Virus record (IMG/VR): IMGVR_UViG_3300023181_000021
Span: 1-37,013 of that record
Source of the DNA: a virus
Reading direction: 5' to 3' (one strand)
Length of the DNA: 37,013 nt
Shown here: one piece after another, positions 1-8,815 of the stretch
How the letters are laid out: the number at the start of each line of letters is the position of its first letter
Position numbering within the stretch: the stretch's first letter is position 1
Notes under the pieces: model-generated
Seen by the model: the letters and a program-made list of their open reading frames with translations, nothing else
Database searches by the model: none
What the model was told of the DNA's origin: nothing
Made by a program: the position numbers and the translations under genes

Positions 1-127
1 GTTACGAAGACTCAGGAGATTGGTAAGCTACCACTAGGTAGTGAGGCCAGAGAAGTTGCTACAGCCGAACTACAGAAACAAGTAAACAGCCTCATACCTA
101 CTGAGCTTGTAGATAAGATTGTTGGTA
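1..127. repeat. Terminal direct repeat, copy 1 (circular-contig overlap)
   Basis: These 127 bases are identical to 36887-37013. A frame enters at base 1 and continues the frame that leaves at 36886. 127 is the largest odd k-mer commonly used by short-read assemblers, and the repeat lies inside a gene, so it is more likely the overlap of a circular assembly than a physical packaging repeat. Confidence 0.95.
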
Positions 128-2064
128 CATGGAAAGCAGGACTCCTTACGGGTATTCGTACTACGACCGGTGGTGCTTTATCTAACGCCTTATTCCGTGG
201 TTTACGTGAAGTGTCCCGTCCTGGCGCAGTCGCAACAGATATGATAGCCTCTATATTTACAGGTAAAAGAAGTATTGCCCTTACTCAAAAAGGTAACTGG
301 GGAGGCACAGCCGAGGGCGCAAAGAAAGCCGTTAAGTACCTAAGGTCTGGCGTGGATGAGCGTTCATTTAGTGCAGACGGTAAGTATATAGACCGAGAGA
401 TTAACTTCAAAAACCCTGTACTTAAAACCTACGTCAATGGTGTATTCCGAGTGATGGGTGCAGCCGACCGACCATTCTATTACTCACAGTTCCGTAACTC
501 ACTTGCAGAGGCAAGTATTGTTGAAGCTAAGAACCTCAAACTACGAGGTAAGGACTTTGACGACTATGTTGAAAATGCTTTAAAGAACCCAACCGAAGAA
601 GCAACTCAATATGCTACTAATATCGCAGAGCAATCAGTCCTCGCCAATGACACACTACTCTCTGACATAGCTAATAAACTCCGAGCAGCCGTGGCAAAGC
701 AAGAAAATGGAGCTGTTCGGTTCGCAGGTAAAGCTGCTATTGGTGTCCTCGCACCATTTACAAAAGTACCGAGTGCCTTCTTATCAAGGGTTATTGACTT
801 CACCCCTATTGGTGCAGTTAAAGAAGCTGTAACACAAATGGCAAGTAAAAAGCTTAACCAGGCTAAACTTGTACAGGCCATTTCAGAAGCAGGGACAGGC
901 ACAGGACTTGTGTACCTAGGGGCAGAACTTGCGAATAATGATTTGCTTACTGGCAACTATCCCAATGACCCAACAGAACAAGCTCGCTGGAAGACAGAAG
1001 GCATTACTCCTAACTCAATCAAGATAGGCAACACATACTACTCGCTTAACTATGCTGGCCCAGTTGGTGCTTTGTTCGGTATAGGTAAATCTATCGCAGA
1101 CGCGGCCAAAGATGGCGGAGATGTCACCACAGCGCTTACAGCAGGTGCTACGCAACTCGCAAGCGGTACACTCGAACAATCATTCCTATCGGGTATCTCA
1201 GGCGCTCTAGACGCAGTACAAGACCCTAAACGATATGCAGAAAACTTTGTACGTTCACAAGCAGGCTCAGTAGTACCGACTATTCTAAACGATATTGGTA
1301 ATGCAACAGATGAAACCCAACGCCAAACCAACGACCCACTCGAAGCTATCCAGGGTCGTATACCAGGCGCTCGTACAGGGCTTAACCCAAAGATTGATTC
1401 ATTCGGTAATGAGATAGGCCAAGCAAACCCTAATGTACCGGGTCGGCTTGTTGACCCACTGCGACCATCTCAAGAGCGTACTACTGACTTAACTGATGAG
1501 CTAGACCGATTAAAAGAACAAGGCCAACCTATATTCCCTACTAACGACAAGACTATCAAAGTAGGTAACGAAACTATTAAGTTAGATGGTGACCAACAAT
1601 ATACCTACAACCAAGGTATAGGCCAGGAAACACAGCTTATCTGGAATGGTATCATCAATTCAGATACTTACAAGTCTCTTCCGGACGACCAAAAGAAAGA
1701 CATGCTTTCAAATGCAACTACCGACATTAACAAGGTTGCGAAGAAACAATACCTAGAAAGCATTGGGCGTGGCGACCTAGCAAGTCAGATTGACTATACA
1801 AAACGGCAAGAAGAATATGCACTTGGAACCATAGACCCTAATCTATGGACACCGAACGATTCAGAAGTGGCCAAGGCTAAGAAAGCGGAAACTAAAGTTG
1901 CAAAGGCAGCTACTAAAAAGACGGCTAAGAAATCAAGCGGTACACGAAGAATAGGCTTTAAAGCACCTAACTCGGGCGGTTTCAAGCGGACTGCTTCCAC
2001 TTCTGCTCTTCGCAAATTACTCTCCTCAGCAGGTTCAAGTATCAAAGCACAGAAGATAACATAA
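1..2064 (+). CDS. Large ejection / polyvalent internal virion protein, C-terminal part
   Basis: This is the 3' part of a gene that starts at 35327 and crosses the circular junction; the frame is open from base 1, so the GTG at 211 is not the real start. The full protein would have about 1,207 residues, of which bases 1-2064 encode residues 521-1207. The segment after the junction (LLTGIRTTTGG, then ADRPFYYSQFR) resembles the conserved block of phage large polyvalent proteins (LPD38-like, from memory), in which a helical membrane-seeking region follows an RTPEGMAY-type motif. Residues around 765-785 (APFTKVPSAFLSR) are amphipathic. The last 60 residues are rich in Lys, Ala and Ser (KAATKKTAKKSS), like a DNA-binding tail. 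Such proteins are packed inside podovirus heads and ejected with the DNA. The tail adaptor gene follows after a late promoter. No catalytic motif was identified. Confidence 0.8.
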   Translation, partial: VTKTQEIGKLPLGSEAREVATAELQKQVNSLIPTELVDKIVGTWKAGLLTGIRTTTGGALSNALFRGLREVSRPGAVATDMIASIFTGKRSIALTQKGNWGGTAEGAKKAVKYLRSGVDERSFSADGKYIDREINFKNPVLKTYVNGVFRVMGAADRPFYYSQFRNSLAEASIVEAKNLKLRGKDFDDYVENALKNPTEEATQYATNIAEQSVLANDTLLSDIANKLRAAVAKQENGAVRFAGKAAIGVLAPFTKVPSAFLSRVIDFTPIGAVKEAVTQMASKKLNQAKLVQAISEAGTGTGLVYLGAELANNDLLTGNYPNDPTEQARWKTEGITPNSIKIGNTYYSLNYAGPVGALFGIGKSIADAAKDGGDVTTALTAGATQLASGTLEQSFLSGISGALDAVQDPKRYAENFVRSQAGSVVPTILNDIGNATDETQRQTNDPLEAIQGRIPGARTGLNPKIDSFGNEIGQANPNVPGRLVDPLRPSQERTTDLTDELDRLKEQGQPIFPTNDKTIKVGNETIKLDGDQQYTYNQGIGQETQLIWNGIINSDTYKSLPDDQKKDMLSNATTDINKVAKKQYLESIGRGDLASQIDYTKRQEEYALGTIDPNLWTPNDSEVAKAKKAETKVAKAATKKTAKKSSGTRRIGFKAPNSGGFKRTASTSALRKLLSSAGSSIKAQKIT

Positions 2065-2085
2065 CTATTACTATAAAAGTATAAT
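2061..2085 (+). promoter_or_regulatory. Late promoter P-late1
   Basis: ATAACTAT (2061-2068), 11 bases, then TATAAT (2080-2085) followed by TAA. The same arrangement with the same spacing occurs at 4761 and 33690, and with small changes at 24953. The box begins at the stop codon of the ejection protein gene and would start RNA just before the tail adaptor gene. The hexamer 17 bases upstream of the -10 (TAACAT) is not a consensus -35. Confidence 0.6.
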
Positions 2086-2102
2086 TAAGACAGGAAATAA
2101 GC

Positions 2103-2783
2103 ATGAACGTTACAGAACTAATAAGCAAAGCAAACCTCGTAGCAAACGGCAAAGCTACTGCCCCAACCGCACCACGAGCGGCACAGTTCTTAGCGATTGC
2201 AAACATGCTTCAAGATGACTGGCTTTCAGAACCTGGGGTACAGTGGTCTAGCCGTTACGAACGTTTATCACTTGGTAATATCACTTCTGACCGTGTAGAC
2301 ATGGACGAGGATATATACGAACTATCAAAGCGTGAAGATGACTACATTGTTATCGTTTCACCTGATGACCCGAAGAGTTTAGCTTATTACTCACTCGTTT
2401 CACCTGATGAATTTAGGCGATATAAAAACGACACTACCTGTGCCGTAATTGGTGACGAATTAGTTTTTGGTAAAACTTTTGAGACAACTGATTCTTATTA
2501 CAACGGAGAGGTTATCGTACCTGCTATTATGCGACTTGACCCACTCGTAAATGCTAACGATGAAATCCTTGTAGACGACCCGAACTGGCTTGTATACATG
2601 ACCGCAGCAGAACGTGTGCGAAACACTGTGACTAAAATCGGGCAGTACCCAGCACTTGTACAAAAGGCTAATAACTTAATGGTCAAAATGCGCGAGAAAA
2701 ATGATTCTCAAATCAATACTATCGCTTTATACCCTACAGTTATGGGTGAATCATTCAACGGTGAATGGGGTTGGAATACTTAA
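2103..2783 (+). CDS. Tail adaptor protein (T7 gp11 / tail tubular A-like)
   Basis: This 226-residue protein has the size, helical N-terminus (ISKANLVANG, then AAQFLAIANMLQDDWLSE) and C-terminal helical segment (WLVYMTAAERVRNTVTKIG) of head-tail adaptors that sit under the portal in short-tailed phages. The assignment rests on family appearance plus position: it directly precedes a nozzle-like protein of about 660 residues, the usual gp11-gp12 order in T7-like viruses. ATG 2103 has GACAGGAAA upstream. The TAA overlaps the next ATG (TAATG), so translation is probably coupled. Confidence 0.7.
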   Translation: MNVTELISKANLVANGKATAPTAPRAAQFLAIANMLQDDWLSEPGVQWSSRYERLSLGNITSDRVDMDEDIYELSKREDDYIVIVSPDDPKSLAYYSLVSPDEFRRYKNDTTCAVIGDELVFGKTFETTDSYYNGEVIVPAIMRLDPLVNANDEILVDDPNWLVYMTAAERVRNTVTKIGQYPALVQKANNLMVKMREKNDSQINTIALYPTVMGESFNGEWGWNT

Positions 2784-4759
2784 TGGCATACCAACCGCAG
2801 GCCATACGCGCGCCAAAAATCGAACGCCTCTCTTTGCGTTCTTGGATGGAAGGATATAATTCTACTTTAGACGTAGGGCGTACACCACAGAAGGGACTTG
2901 TGGGCGCTACAAATGTTCTCGTATATCAAGACGGTACAGTTGGCCCGAGGCCTTCTCTTGTTAAATATGGTCAAACTCCTCCCGGCACTATCCTTGGTGA
3001 AGTAGGGGAATTTCTTAATTCAACCACTCTAGAGAAGTGGCTTATTACTGTACAAAATATATCCGGTACGACCAAAGTGACTATCTCGAAAGACGGTGGT
3101 GCGTGGATAGTTGTCGACGGTAAGACTTATGACAACACGGCGGCTTGTCATTTTGTTCAAATTGACGATAAAGTTTTAGTAATGAACGGTGTTGATAACC
3201 TTTCGTTCTTTAACATTCCTACGCAATTAGTCGTTCCATTCGTGGCACTTGCTACGCCTACCATCCCAACAATCGTAGCTACGGGGCTTTCAGGGACAAC
3301 TTATACTTACTACTACACTATTACTGCAAACTCTACAGTAGGAGAGACTGCGGCCGCTCCTATAGCCTCTAAACAGGTATCGCTGGTTCGGGGTGCATGG
3401 GACACTACAACAAACTTTCTTACGATTAGTTGGGCTGCCGTTCCTAGCGCACAGAGCTATAACATTTACATGGGTGAGACTGCCGACGCACAGTTCCTCA
3501 TTGCTTCTGCGATTACTGGACTTACATATAAAGATGATGGCACAGCTTCCAAAGATGTAACTAGAACAGCACCTATTGCCGATACAACAGCAGGGCCAAA
3601 GGTTACACGTGGGACAGTTATTAATGGACAAGTATTTCTTACTGGAGACGCAGACAACCCACGATATGTACGTTACGGGGGCTCAGGTAACTCAGCACTA
3701 GACTTCTCACCTTACGGTGGCGGTGGTTGGGTTGAAATCGGTCGTGGTACAAAGGAATTTCCTGTAGTAGTAAAGCCCTTCCGAACTGGACAAGGTACGC
3801 CTACCCCTATGGTTATTTGTCGTGGTACAAACGGGTCAGGTAAACGCTATACAATGACAAGCGCTTCCGTAACAGTCGGTGATGAGATAATCCCTTACTT
3901 TGATGTTAAAGAAGACAACGGCCAAGACGGTACAGACTCACCTGACGGCGTAGTTTCTTACCGAGATAGTCTTTGGTATCCTTCACGAGGAGGCTTTAAG
4001 ACTACAGGTACACGACCACAACTACAAAACATCCTCTCCACTAATACGGTTTCAGAAACTATTCAACCAGATGTAGTAAACCTCAACATCTTGGCAATGA
4101 ACGAGTGTGTAGGGCTTGCATATGACGGTCGTATCTATTGGGCGCTACCTGTTGGCTCTACGACTAATAACCAGGTATGGGTACTTGACCTAGACCGAGA
4201 TGGCGCATGGATGTTACCATTCAACATTTCTGCCGATTGGATGAACTTATACGAAGATAACTCCGGTATTACGCACCACCTTATTCTTCAAAACAACACT
4301 ATATTTGAGCTTACTGATTCTCAAGCAACAATGGATAACGGACTTCCTTTTCCTACTAACATTACTGCTGGTCAACTTAGGTTTTCAGAAGACGGAGAAG
4401 AATGGGCGACGGTCACACGAGTCACCTTCGTGTTCTTACGACCACGAGGCACAATTAATGTTGCCGTATCTGGTAAAACAGAAGACGCTTCACTCGCTAC
4501 GGTGGGGACGGACTCATTCTCAACAGTATCAACAGCTGTGGGTTGGGGTGAAGCCGCGTGGTCAGTACTTCCCTGGTCAACTACACTACAAGTGCCTATC
4601 TCATACGGCAACTCACGAGAGAAGATACCTATTGAGATTGAAGAAGATATGAACTGGGTTACTTGGTCAGTTGATTCTACAGAGGCTAATACTTCTTACC
4701 AGTTGTCGGACGTTATCGTCGAATATGTGAAGATAGGCCTGCTTGATTCAGACGGTTAG
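2783..4759 (+). CDS. Tail nozzle protein (T7 gp12 / tail tubular B-like)
   Basis: 658 residues from the ATG at 2783, which overlaps the adaptor stop. A GTG six codons earlier (2765) is less likely because the TAATG arrangement fits coupling. The start (SLRSWMEGYNSTLDVGRTPQ, then GLVGATNVLVYQDGTVGPRP) is typical of podovirus nozzle proteins, in which a conserved N-terminal loop with a 'GPRP' turn is followed by beta-propeller blades. The rest is beta-rich with a fibronectin-like stretch (residues about 160-260) and ends in a beta domain. It forms the distal tail tube through which DNA passes. Length fits the family (roughly 600-800). Confidence 0.75.
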   Translation: MAYQPQAIRAPKIERLSLRSWMEGYNSTLDVGRTPQKGLVGATNVLVYQDGTVGPRPSLVKYGQTPPGTILGEVGEFLNSTTLEKWLITVQNISGTTKVTISKDGGAWIVVDGKTYDNTAACHFVQIDDKVLVMNGVDNLSFFNIPTQLVVPFVALATPTIPTIVATGLSGTTYTYYYTITANSTVGETAAAPIASKQVSLVRGAWDTTTNFLTISWAAVPSAQSYNIYMGETADAQFLIASAITGLTYKDDGTASKDVTRTAPIADTTAGPKVTRGTVINGQVFLTGDADNPRYVRYGGSGNSALDFSPYGGGGWVEIGRGTKEFPVVVKPFRTGQGTPTPMVICRGTNGSGKRYTMTSASVTVGDEIIPYFDVKEDNGQDGTDSPDGVVSYRDSLWYPSRGGFKTTGTRPQLQNILSTNTVSETIQPDVVNLNILAMNECVGLAYDGRIYWALPVGSTTNNQVWVLDLDRDGAWMLPFNISADWMNLYEDNSGITHHLILQNNTIFELTDSQATMDNGLPFPTNITAGQLRFSEDGEEWATVTRVTFVFLRPRGTINVAVSGKTEDASLATVGTDSFSTVSTAVGWGEAAWSVLPWSTTLQVPISYGNSREKIPIEIEEDMNWVTWSVDSTEANTSYQLSDVIVEYVKIGLLDSDG

Positions 4760-4760
4760 C

Positions 4761-4785
4761 ATAACTATTTTATTGAAACTATAAT
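4761..4785 (+). promoter_or_regulatory. Late promoter P-late2
   Basis: ATAACTAT (4761-4768), 11 bases, TATAAT (4780-4785) then TAA. It starts two bases after the nozzle stop codon, as P-late1 starts at the ejection-protein stop codon. It would drive the appendage and lysis operon from 4807. Confidence 0.6.
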
Positions 4786-4806
4786 TAACTCATAAAAGGA
4801 AACTAA

Positions 4807-5706
4807 ATGCCTGCACAAATTACAGACAAATTCGGGAAAGCAAGTTCGGGAACTAGAGCCGAAGCTACGACTCTAACCGCTCAAAAAACCATAGGTGCTT
4901 CTTCTATATCTACAGCAGCCTTAAACGGTTGGCCAACAGATACAGCAGCCCATTTTCAGCTTTACACTACGGATACATTAGGAAATATTGTTCCTGGGTC
5001 TCAATCAGATTGGAAAGGCGTTGTTTCTGGTACAACAATATCTCAACTTGTACTCGAGGGAGGCTCTGATACAACCTATCCTATTGGTTCTATTGTTATT
5101 TGTCTTCCTAGCGCAGGTTGGGCAGATGACCTCGTTGAAGGCATACTTACCAGCCTTGACCAGGATGGTACATTAAAAGCTAACGCTGTTGATAATACAG
5201 CCGCTATAGCTGACAACATTGTGACAAGTGCAAAGATTGTGGATGGTACAATTGTAACAACTGATATTGCTACTAATGGAGTAGGAGCTTCGAACCTGGC
5301 AACAAATGCTATTACGCTTGGCTATGCCCAAATTACCGCCAATCAGGCAAGTATTATTTCCACTACTGGTGTACAGGTAACTGGCCTTACTGCTTCTGTT
5401 ACAATTCCTTCTGGTGGTCGTAGGATTGAGATTGAAACTTGGGTTACCAATTCATCTAATACAGGCAATAATACTAACCGTCTTCAAATATGGGATGGTA
5501 CAGTCGGCTCTGGTACACTTCTGTCAGAAGCTATCGCAAAAAACCGTGTTGCCACAGACGCCACAGGCTTTATGATTGCAAAAGCATACGTAACTCCTGC
5601 TGCTGGCGCAAAAACATACAACGTTGGATTTGCTGTTGACGCTAACTCAGCTACGGTTATTGCGTCTGCCACAGCTCCTGCGTATTTAATAGTTAAGGTA
5701 GTATAG
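4807..5706 (+). CDS. Tail appendage / fibre protein
   Basis: 299 residues, no signal peptide, very rich in Thr, Ala, Ser and Gly. Residues 1-105 form an apparent beta domain (GWPTDTAAHFQLYTTD, IGSIVICLPSAGW). Residues about 115-180 show short repeats of the type D-N-I-V-T-S-A-K-I, typical of trimeric fibre shafts. The C-terminal 120 residues look like a jelly-roll-type domain (VTIPSGGRRIEIETWV, TYNVGFAVDANSAT). ATG 4807 follows AAAAGGAAACTAA. Its position after the nozzle supports an appendage or receptor-binding part. No enzyme motif seen. Confidence 0.6.
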   Translation: MPAQITDKFGKASSGTRAEATTLTAQKTIGASSISTAALNGWPTDTAAHFQLYTTDTLGNIVPGSQSDWKGVVSGTTISQLVLEGGSDTTYPIGSIVICLPSAGWADDLVEGILTSLDQDGTLKANAVDNTAAIADNIVTSAKIVDGTIVTTDIATNGVGASNLATNAITLGYAQITANQASIISTTGVQVTGLTASVTIPSGGRRIEIETWVTNSSNTGNNTNRLQIWDGTVGSGTLLSEAIAKNRVATDATGFMIAKAYVTPAAGAKTYNVGFAVDANSATVIASATAPAYLIVKVV

Positions 5707-5714
5707 GAGCAATT

Positions 5715-6062
5715 ATGGCAGCAGATGGTGGAAGTGGTAGCATACCGACGGGTACTGGGTCAAAATCTATTAATACAGGGGTGAGTCTCGCTGGTATGAC
5801 TTGGTGCAAGGTGACGCTACAAAAAACAGGATATAAAGACTTTAAAGGGTATTCTTTCGTGACTGGAGCATACCAGTATTGCTACCCTGCACCAGGAGAA
5901 AATCTTAATAGTAGTAAGTTTTTCCAGATAAAAGATTCATCTGGAACTATCGTCGTAGAGGGTACGCATACAGGATTTAGTGGAAACAACCTAGTATTTA
6001 ATTTAACTACAAATACGCTAGGCGCTCCTTTAAGTAGTGCATTATTCGAGTGGGGAAACTAG
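5715..6062 (+). CDS. Small virion appendage-like protein, unknown
   Basis: 115 residues, beta-rich, Gly/Ser/Thr-rich start (GGSGSIPTGTGS), with no membrane segment. The good RBS is TAGGAGCAATT before ATG 5715. It sits between the appendage protein and a membrane-anchored protein. It may be a fibre tip or decoration protein, but I do not recognise the family. Confidence 0.55.
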   Translation: MAADGGSGSIPTGTGSKSINTGVSLAGMTWCKVTLQKTGYKDFKGYSFVTGAYQYCYPAPGENLNSSKFFQIKDSSGTIVVEGTHTGFSGNNLVFNLTTNTLGAPLSSALFEWGN

Positions 6063-6488
6063 ATGAAAGGAAAGCTTTCAACACTAGCAATAGTATTGTT
6101 AGCTCTAATGAACATACTTACTTTTGTATATAGCACACAATCTTATAATGAAGTAAGATCTATTGCTACAAAACCTCAAGAACCTTCAAAAATTGTTTAT
6201 GTTCAAGCAAAAGATGGTAAAACACCTGTTAAAGGAATAGATTATTTTGACGGCAAGAACGGTATTAATGCAGTTAGTTTTTCGGTAACTACTACAATAG
6301 TGAAAGATATTCCTTTGTTAGGTGAGAGGGGCGAAGCTGGAAAAGACGGACGCGATGGTATCGACGCCCCGTACCAGGATATACGCATTAATACAGAAAC
6401 TGGCGACCTAGAATCAAAGCTATCTAGCGATAGGACGTGGAACGTATTAATATCTTGCTCTCAGCTACAGGTAGGATGTCCGCAGTAA
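6063..6488 (+). CDS. Membrane-anchored protein with short collagen-like segment
   Basis: 141 residues. Residues 4-25 (LSTLAIVLLALMNILTFVYS) are an uncleaved signal anchor or signal peptide. The central part has Gly-X-Y-like steps (GERGEAGKDGRDG) and the end carries two Cys around LISCSQLQVGC. This layout (anchor, linker with GxD repeats, short beta end) suggests an extracytoplasmic protein of the lysis or adsorption region. Function unknown. The TAA overlaps the next gene's ATG. Confidence 0.55.
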   Translation: MKGKLSTLAIVLLALMNILTFVYSTQSYNEVRSIATKPQEPSKIVYVQAKDGKTPVKGIDYFDGKNGINAVSFSVTTTIVKDIPLLGERGEAGKDGRDGIDAPYQDIRINTETGDLESKLSSDRTWNVLISCSQLQVGCPQ

Positions 6489-6874
6489 TGGCCAACACAA
6501 CTAACAAAGACATCAGTGAAAAGGTAAACGACCTCGAACGTAAGGTAGATAGTATTGCCCAGCGTCAAGACGAGGTACTCATTCCAGGTATAGACGCTAT
6601 TAAAAAGCAGATGGATAACTTTGCCTACGTTTCTCAGAAAGACTACGCCCTCGATGAGAAGATTAAAGCAGAGAAAGAAGAGGCTCAAAACACACGCTTA
6701 GACGAAATCGAGAAGCTTGTATTTGCAGGAGCATTGAAAAAAATAAACGGTGTTGATAGCAACATAACTAGAATAATCGGCGCTACACTAGCTATAGTGG
6801 TAATTGTAGCTGTTGTAGTTGCATTAATAAGTACAATACCAGCCGTTCGTTCGGCAGTTGGGAATGTTCTATGA
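6488..6874 (+). CDS. Coiled-coil protein with C-terminal membrane segment (XhlA-like?)
   Basis: 128 residues from ATG 6488 (TAATG with the previous stop). Residues 5-85 are charged heptad-rich helix (SEKVNDLERKVDSIAQRQDE). Residues about 98-122 (IIGATLAIVVIVAVVVALI) are one membrane span. This is the architecture of XhlA-type haemolysin or holin-accessory proteins, in which a coiled coil precedes a C-terminal anchor. The function is inferred from architecture and from nearness to the endopeptidase and holin. An ATG at 6476 in the same frame is an alternative start. Confidence 0.55.
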   Translation: MANTTNKDISEKVNDLERKVDSIAQRQDEVLIPGIDAIKKQMDNFAYVSQKDYALDEKIKAEKEEAQNTRLDEIEKLVFAGALKKINGVDSNITRIIGATLAIVVIVAVVVALISTIPAVRSAVGNVL

Positions 6875-7620
6875 AAAAGATTACAGCGATTTTACTGAGG
6901 TTTTCAAATGTGATTATAGCTCTGGCAGTTGTTGTGTTAATAGGTGGATTAGTATTCTTTTACAGCTTTCCCTTTAAGGTGGCAGAGTTTAAGAAGATTA
7001 ACATTACAAGCACAGTAGACGCAGGGCAGAGAATCGAATACACTTTAGATTTCTGCCGGTACGTTCCCAAGGGTACAAAGATAGATGTACACCGTTTCCT
7101 TTTCCCTAAAGATAAAACCCTTATCAGCCCTATTGAATTATCTTCCAACCCTTCACTTGAGACACTAGACGGAATAACAGGATGTCGCACTTCTACACCT
7201 GTAAAACTTCCTGTGGACGTTTCCACACCCGAGGGGGATTACAGACTTCTTATTAGAGGTGATTACTGTATAGAATTTACTTTCCTTCGCCGCTGTATAA
7301 TGGTTGAGCAGTATTCAGATTATTTCCACATAGGTAAGCCAGACATCCCAAGCCAGTTAAGTGTTATTACCCAGCAACTTGAAGCTATTGAACGTGCCAC
7401 ACAGCAAAGTTCTTCTATAGGCAACACAATTACGCCCCAGACCGCACCAGAAGCTCCTGTCCCAAACATTGAACAACAAACCCCACAAGTTACCGTTCCT
7501 CAAACTACGACCCCACAGATCGCCCCTCAGCAGGCAAGTCCATTACGCCAGACGCTCGAAAGTACTAGAGACACTACAACCTCTATTTTAGAAAACATAA
7601 CCAAAATGCTACACTTGTAA
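6871..7620 (+). CDS. Signal-anchored exported protein, unknown
   Basis: 249 residues, ATGA overlap with the preceding gene. Residues 12-35 (NVIIALAVVVLIGGLVFFYS) form a membrane anchor. Residues 40-155 look like a beta-sandwich with four Cys (DFCRYVPKG, GITGCRTS, GDYCIEF, LRRCIM) that could form two disulfides outside the membrane. Residues about 165-235 are a low-complexity Pro/Gln/Thr linker (TTTPQIAPQQASPL). It is reminiscent of spanin-like or cell-surface lysis accessory proteins only in layout. I do not recognise the domain. Confidence 0.5.
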   Translation: MKKITAILLRFSNVIIALAVVVLIGGLVFFYSFPFKVAEFKKINITSTVDAGQRIEYTLDFCRYVPKGTKIDVHRFLFPKDKTLISPIELSSNPSLETLDGITGCRTSTPVKLPVDVSTPEGDYRLLIRGDYCIEFTFLRRCIMVEQYSDYFHIGKPDIPSQLSVITQQLEAIERATQQSSSIGNTITPQTAPEAPVPNIEQQTPQVTVPQTTTPQIAPQQASPLRQTLESTRDTTTSILENITKMLHL

Positions 7621-7621
7621 T

Positions 7622-8380
7622 ATGGCAACAACAGATTTAGAGTCTGCAATATTCCCAATGGCGGTGATGAACATAACCACTAGGATGGGAGAGGGTACTC
7701 ATATCGGCTCTTACGCTATTGATATAGCTGGTAAAGATAAGAGTAAAGAATTTGCGTTCGCACCGTTCACTGGAACGATTAAAAAGAAGTACTCGAATGG
7801 AAATACAGTATGGCTTGAAAGTAATGAACCTGTTATAAGTCCTGACGGCATTGTAGACTATCTCACAGTGGCTATGACGCATGATAACAATATAGATGAT
7901 TTATATGTCGGGCAAGTAATAAATCAGGGCCAAAACTTCTACCAAGAGGGTACAGCAGGCCAAGCTACGGGTAATCATATTCATCTAGGTGTCGGTAGAG
8001 GAAAATTCAGAGGTACAGGTTGGTACAAGAATAAATATGGATATTGGGTAATCAACGATGAAATTAAACCTTTTGACGCATTTTACCTTTCAGGAACAGA
8101 AATAATTAACGACGGTGGATATCCGTGGAAAGATTTGGAGGAAAAAACAGTGTACATATCAGAAGAAGAATACAAAGATTTGCAAAGCTGGAAATCAATC
8201 GGCATAGATGCTCAACCCTACAAAGACGGGGTAGTAAATTCTAAGGCGTGGACAGCTGACATGAAAACAGACAGGAGCATTATTACGCCTGTTATAAACG
8301 ACCTACAACAATATAAAATTGACCATCCTAACTCGTCAGAGTATATTCCTGTTACGGAGCAACTATACAAGGAAAAATAA
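7622..8380 (+). CDS. M23-type peptidoglycan endopeptidase (endolysin)
   Basis: 252 residues. Zinc-ligand motifs of the lysostaphin/M23 fold are present in order: HIGSYAID with H and D around residues 27-34, and NHIHLGVG (HxH) around residues 119-126, with FAPFTGTIKKKYSNGNTVWLE between them as expected. M23 enzymes cut peptide crossbridges in peptidoglycan. No signal peptide, so release would need the holin encoded next at 8476. The C-terminal 85 residues (VYISEEEYKDLQSWKS onward) form a separate helical domain, perhaps for wall binding. The start has no clear RBS and is probably coupled to the upstream gene, whose stop lies one base before. Confidence 0.8.
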   Translation: MATTDLESAIFPMAVMNITTRMGEGTHIGSYAIDIAGKDKSKEFAFAPFTGTIKKKYSNGNTVWLESNEPVISPDGIVDYLTVAMTHDNNIDDLYVGQVINQGQNFYQEGTAGQATGNHIHLGVGRGKFRGTGWYKNKYGYWVINDEIKPFDAFYLSGTEIINDGGYPWKDLEEKTVYISEEEYKDLQSWKSIGIDAQPYKDGVVNSKAWTADMKTDRSIITPVINDLQQYKIDHPNSSEYIPVTEQLYKEK

Positions 8381-8475
8381 TGGACAGCTGAAGAGAATAC
8401 ACCCCTTATGAGAAATCATTAAGAACACGCGCAATTAATAAGATTAAGCAGAACAGATCAAATAGGAGAAAACAT

Positions 8476-8679
8476 ATGTCACCAAAACTATATGACGGAC
8501 TAAAATACACGGCACAAATCGGCCTACCGGCAATCGTAGCCTTCTACGGTGTCGTAGCTATTGCCTGGGGCTTTCCGTACACAGAACAGGTATTAACTAC
8601 ACTTGGTGCATTGAACGTACTACTCGGAGCATTACTTGCTAAATCAAGTGCAGATTACTACAAGGAACAGGCTAAGTAA
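8476..8679 (+). CDS. Holin, phage r1t type
   Basis: 67 residues with two membrane segments (residues about 15-33 and 42-58) joined by WGFPYTEQV. The pattern KLYDGLKYTAQIGLPAIVAF, then GFPYTEQVL, then LLGALLAKSSADYYK matches r1t-type holins of Gram-positive phages. It forms pores that free the endolysin. RBS AGGAGAAAACAT before ATG. It follows the M23 gene after 95 bases in which I see no gene. Confidence 0.85.
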   Translation: MSPKLYDGLKYTAQIGLPAIVAFYGVVAIAWGFPYTEQVLTTLGALNVLLGALLAKSSADYYKEQAK

Positions 8680-8705
8680 TGAATGTCTATACCACTGGCT
8701 CTTAG

Positions 8706-8711
8706 TATAAT
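8706..8711 (+). promoter_or_regulatory. TATAATTAA-type -10 box
   Basis: TATAAT followed by TAAA, identical in core to the boxes at 2080, 4780, 15955 and 16954. There is no good -35 and no TGN extension. The next element downstream is a terminator about 50 bases away. Confidence 0.35.
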
Positions 8712-8717
8712 TAAATA

Positions 8718-8785
8718 GCACCTGTAAAATAAAATAGGCAGTCTAGCCAGCAAACTAAGCCACGGTATCAAGCCGTGGTTTTGCT
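8718..8785 (+). ncRNA. Possible short terminated RNA downstream of the holin gene
   Basis: The stretch from about seven bases after the -10 box (8706) to the terminator is 60-70 bases with no ORF. It holds GGC/GCC and CCACGG/CCGTGG stems. It could be a small RNA, or simply the 3' end of the lysis operon. No homology is claimed. Confidence 0.25.
8750..8785 (+). terminator. Intrinsic terminator after the lysis genes
   Basis: CCACGG (8760-8765) pairs with CCGTGG (8773-8778) over a 7-base loop and is followed by TTTTG. An outer GCAAA/TTTTGC pairing extends the stem across a bulge. Confidence 0.6.
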
Positions 8786-8815
8786 ATTGTAAAACTAAAT
8801 AATCACGAGCATACT

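Noticed and set aside
1-127. Physical direct terminal repeat used for packaging
   Set aside because: It lies inside a gene, is exactly 127 bases and restores a continuous frame when merged, so an assembly overlap is simpler.
606-956. Minus-strand frames opposite the ejection protein (606-956, 1050-1331, 1794-2045)
   Set aside because: No RBS, opposite to a well-supported gene, composition of an antisense frame.
4305-4652. Plus-strand frame inside the nozzle gene, and similar internal frames at 25974, 26406, 34476, 34824 and 35021
   Set aside because: Second frames within well-supported genes, without RBS or recognisable protein character.
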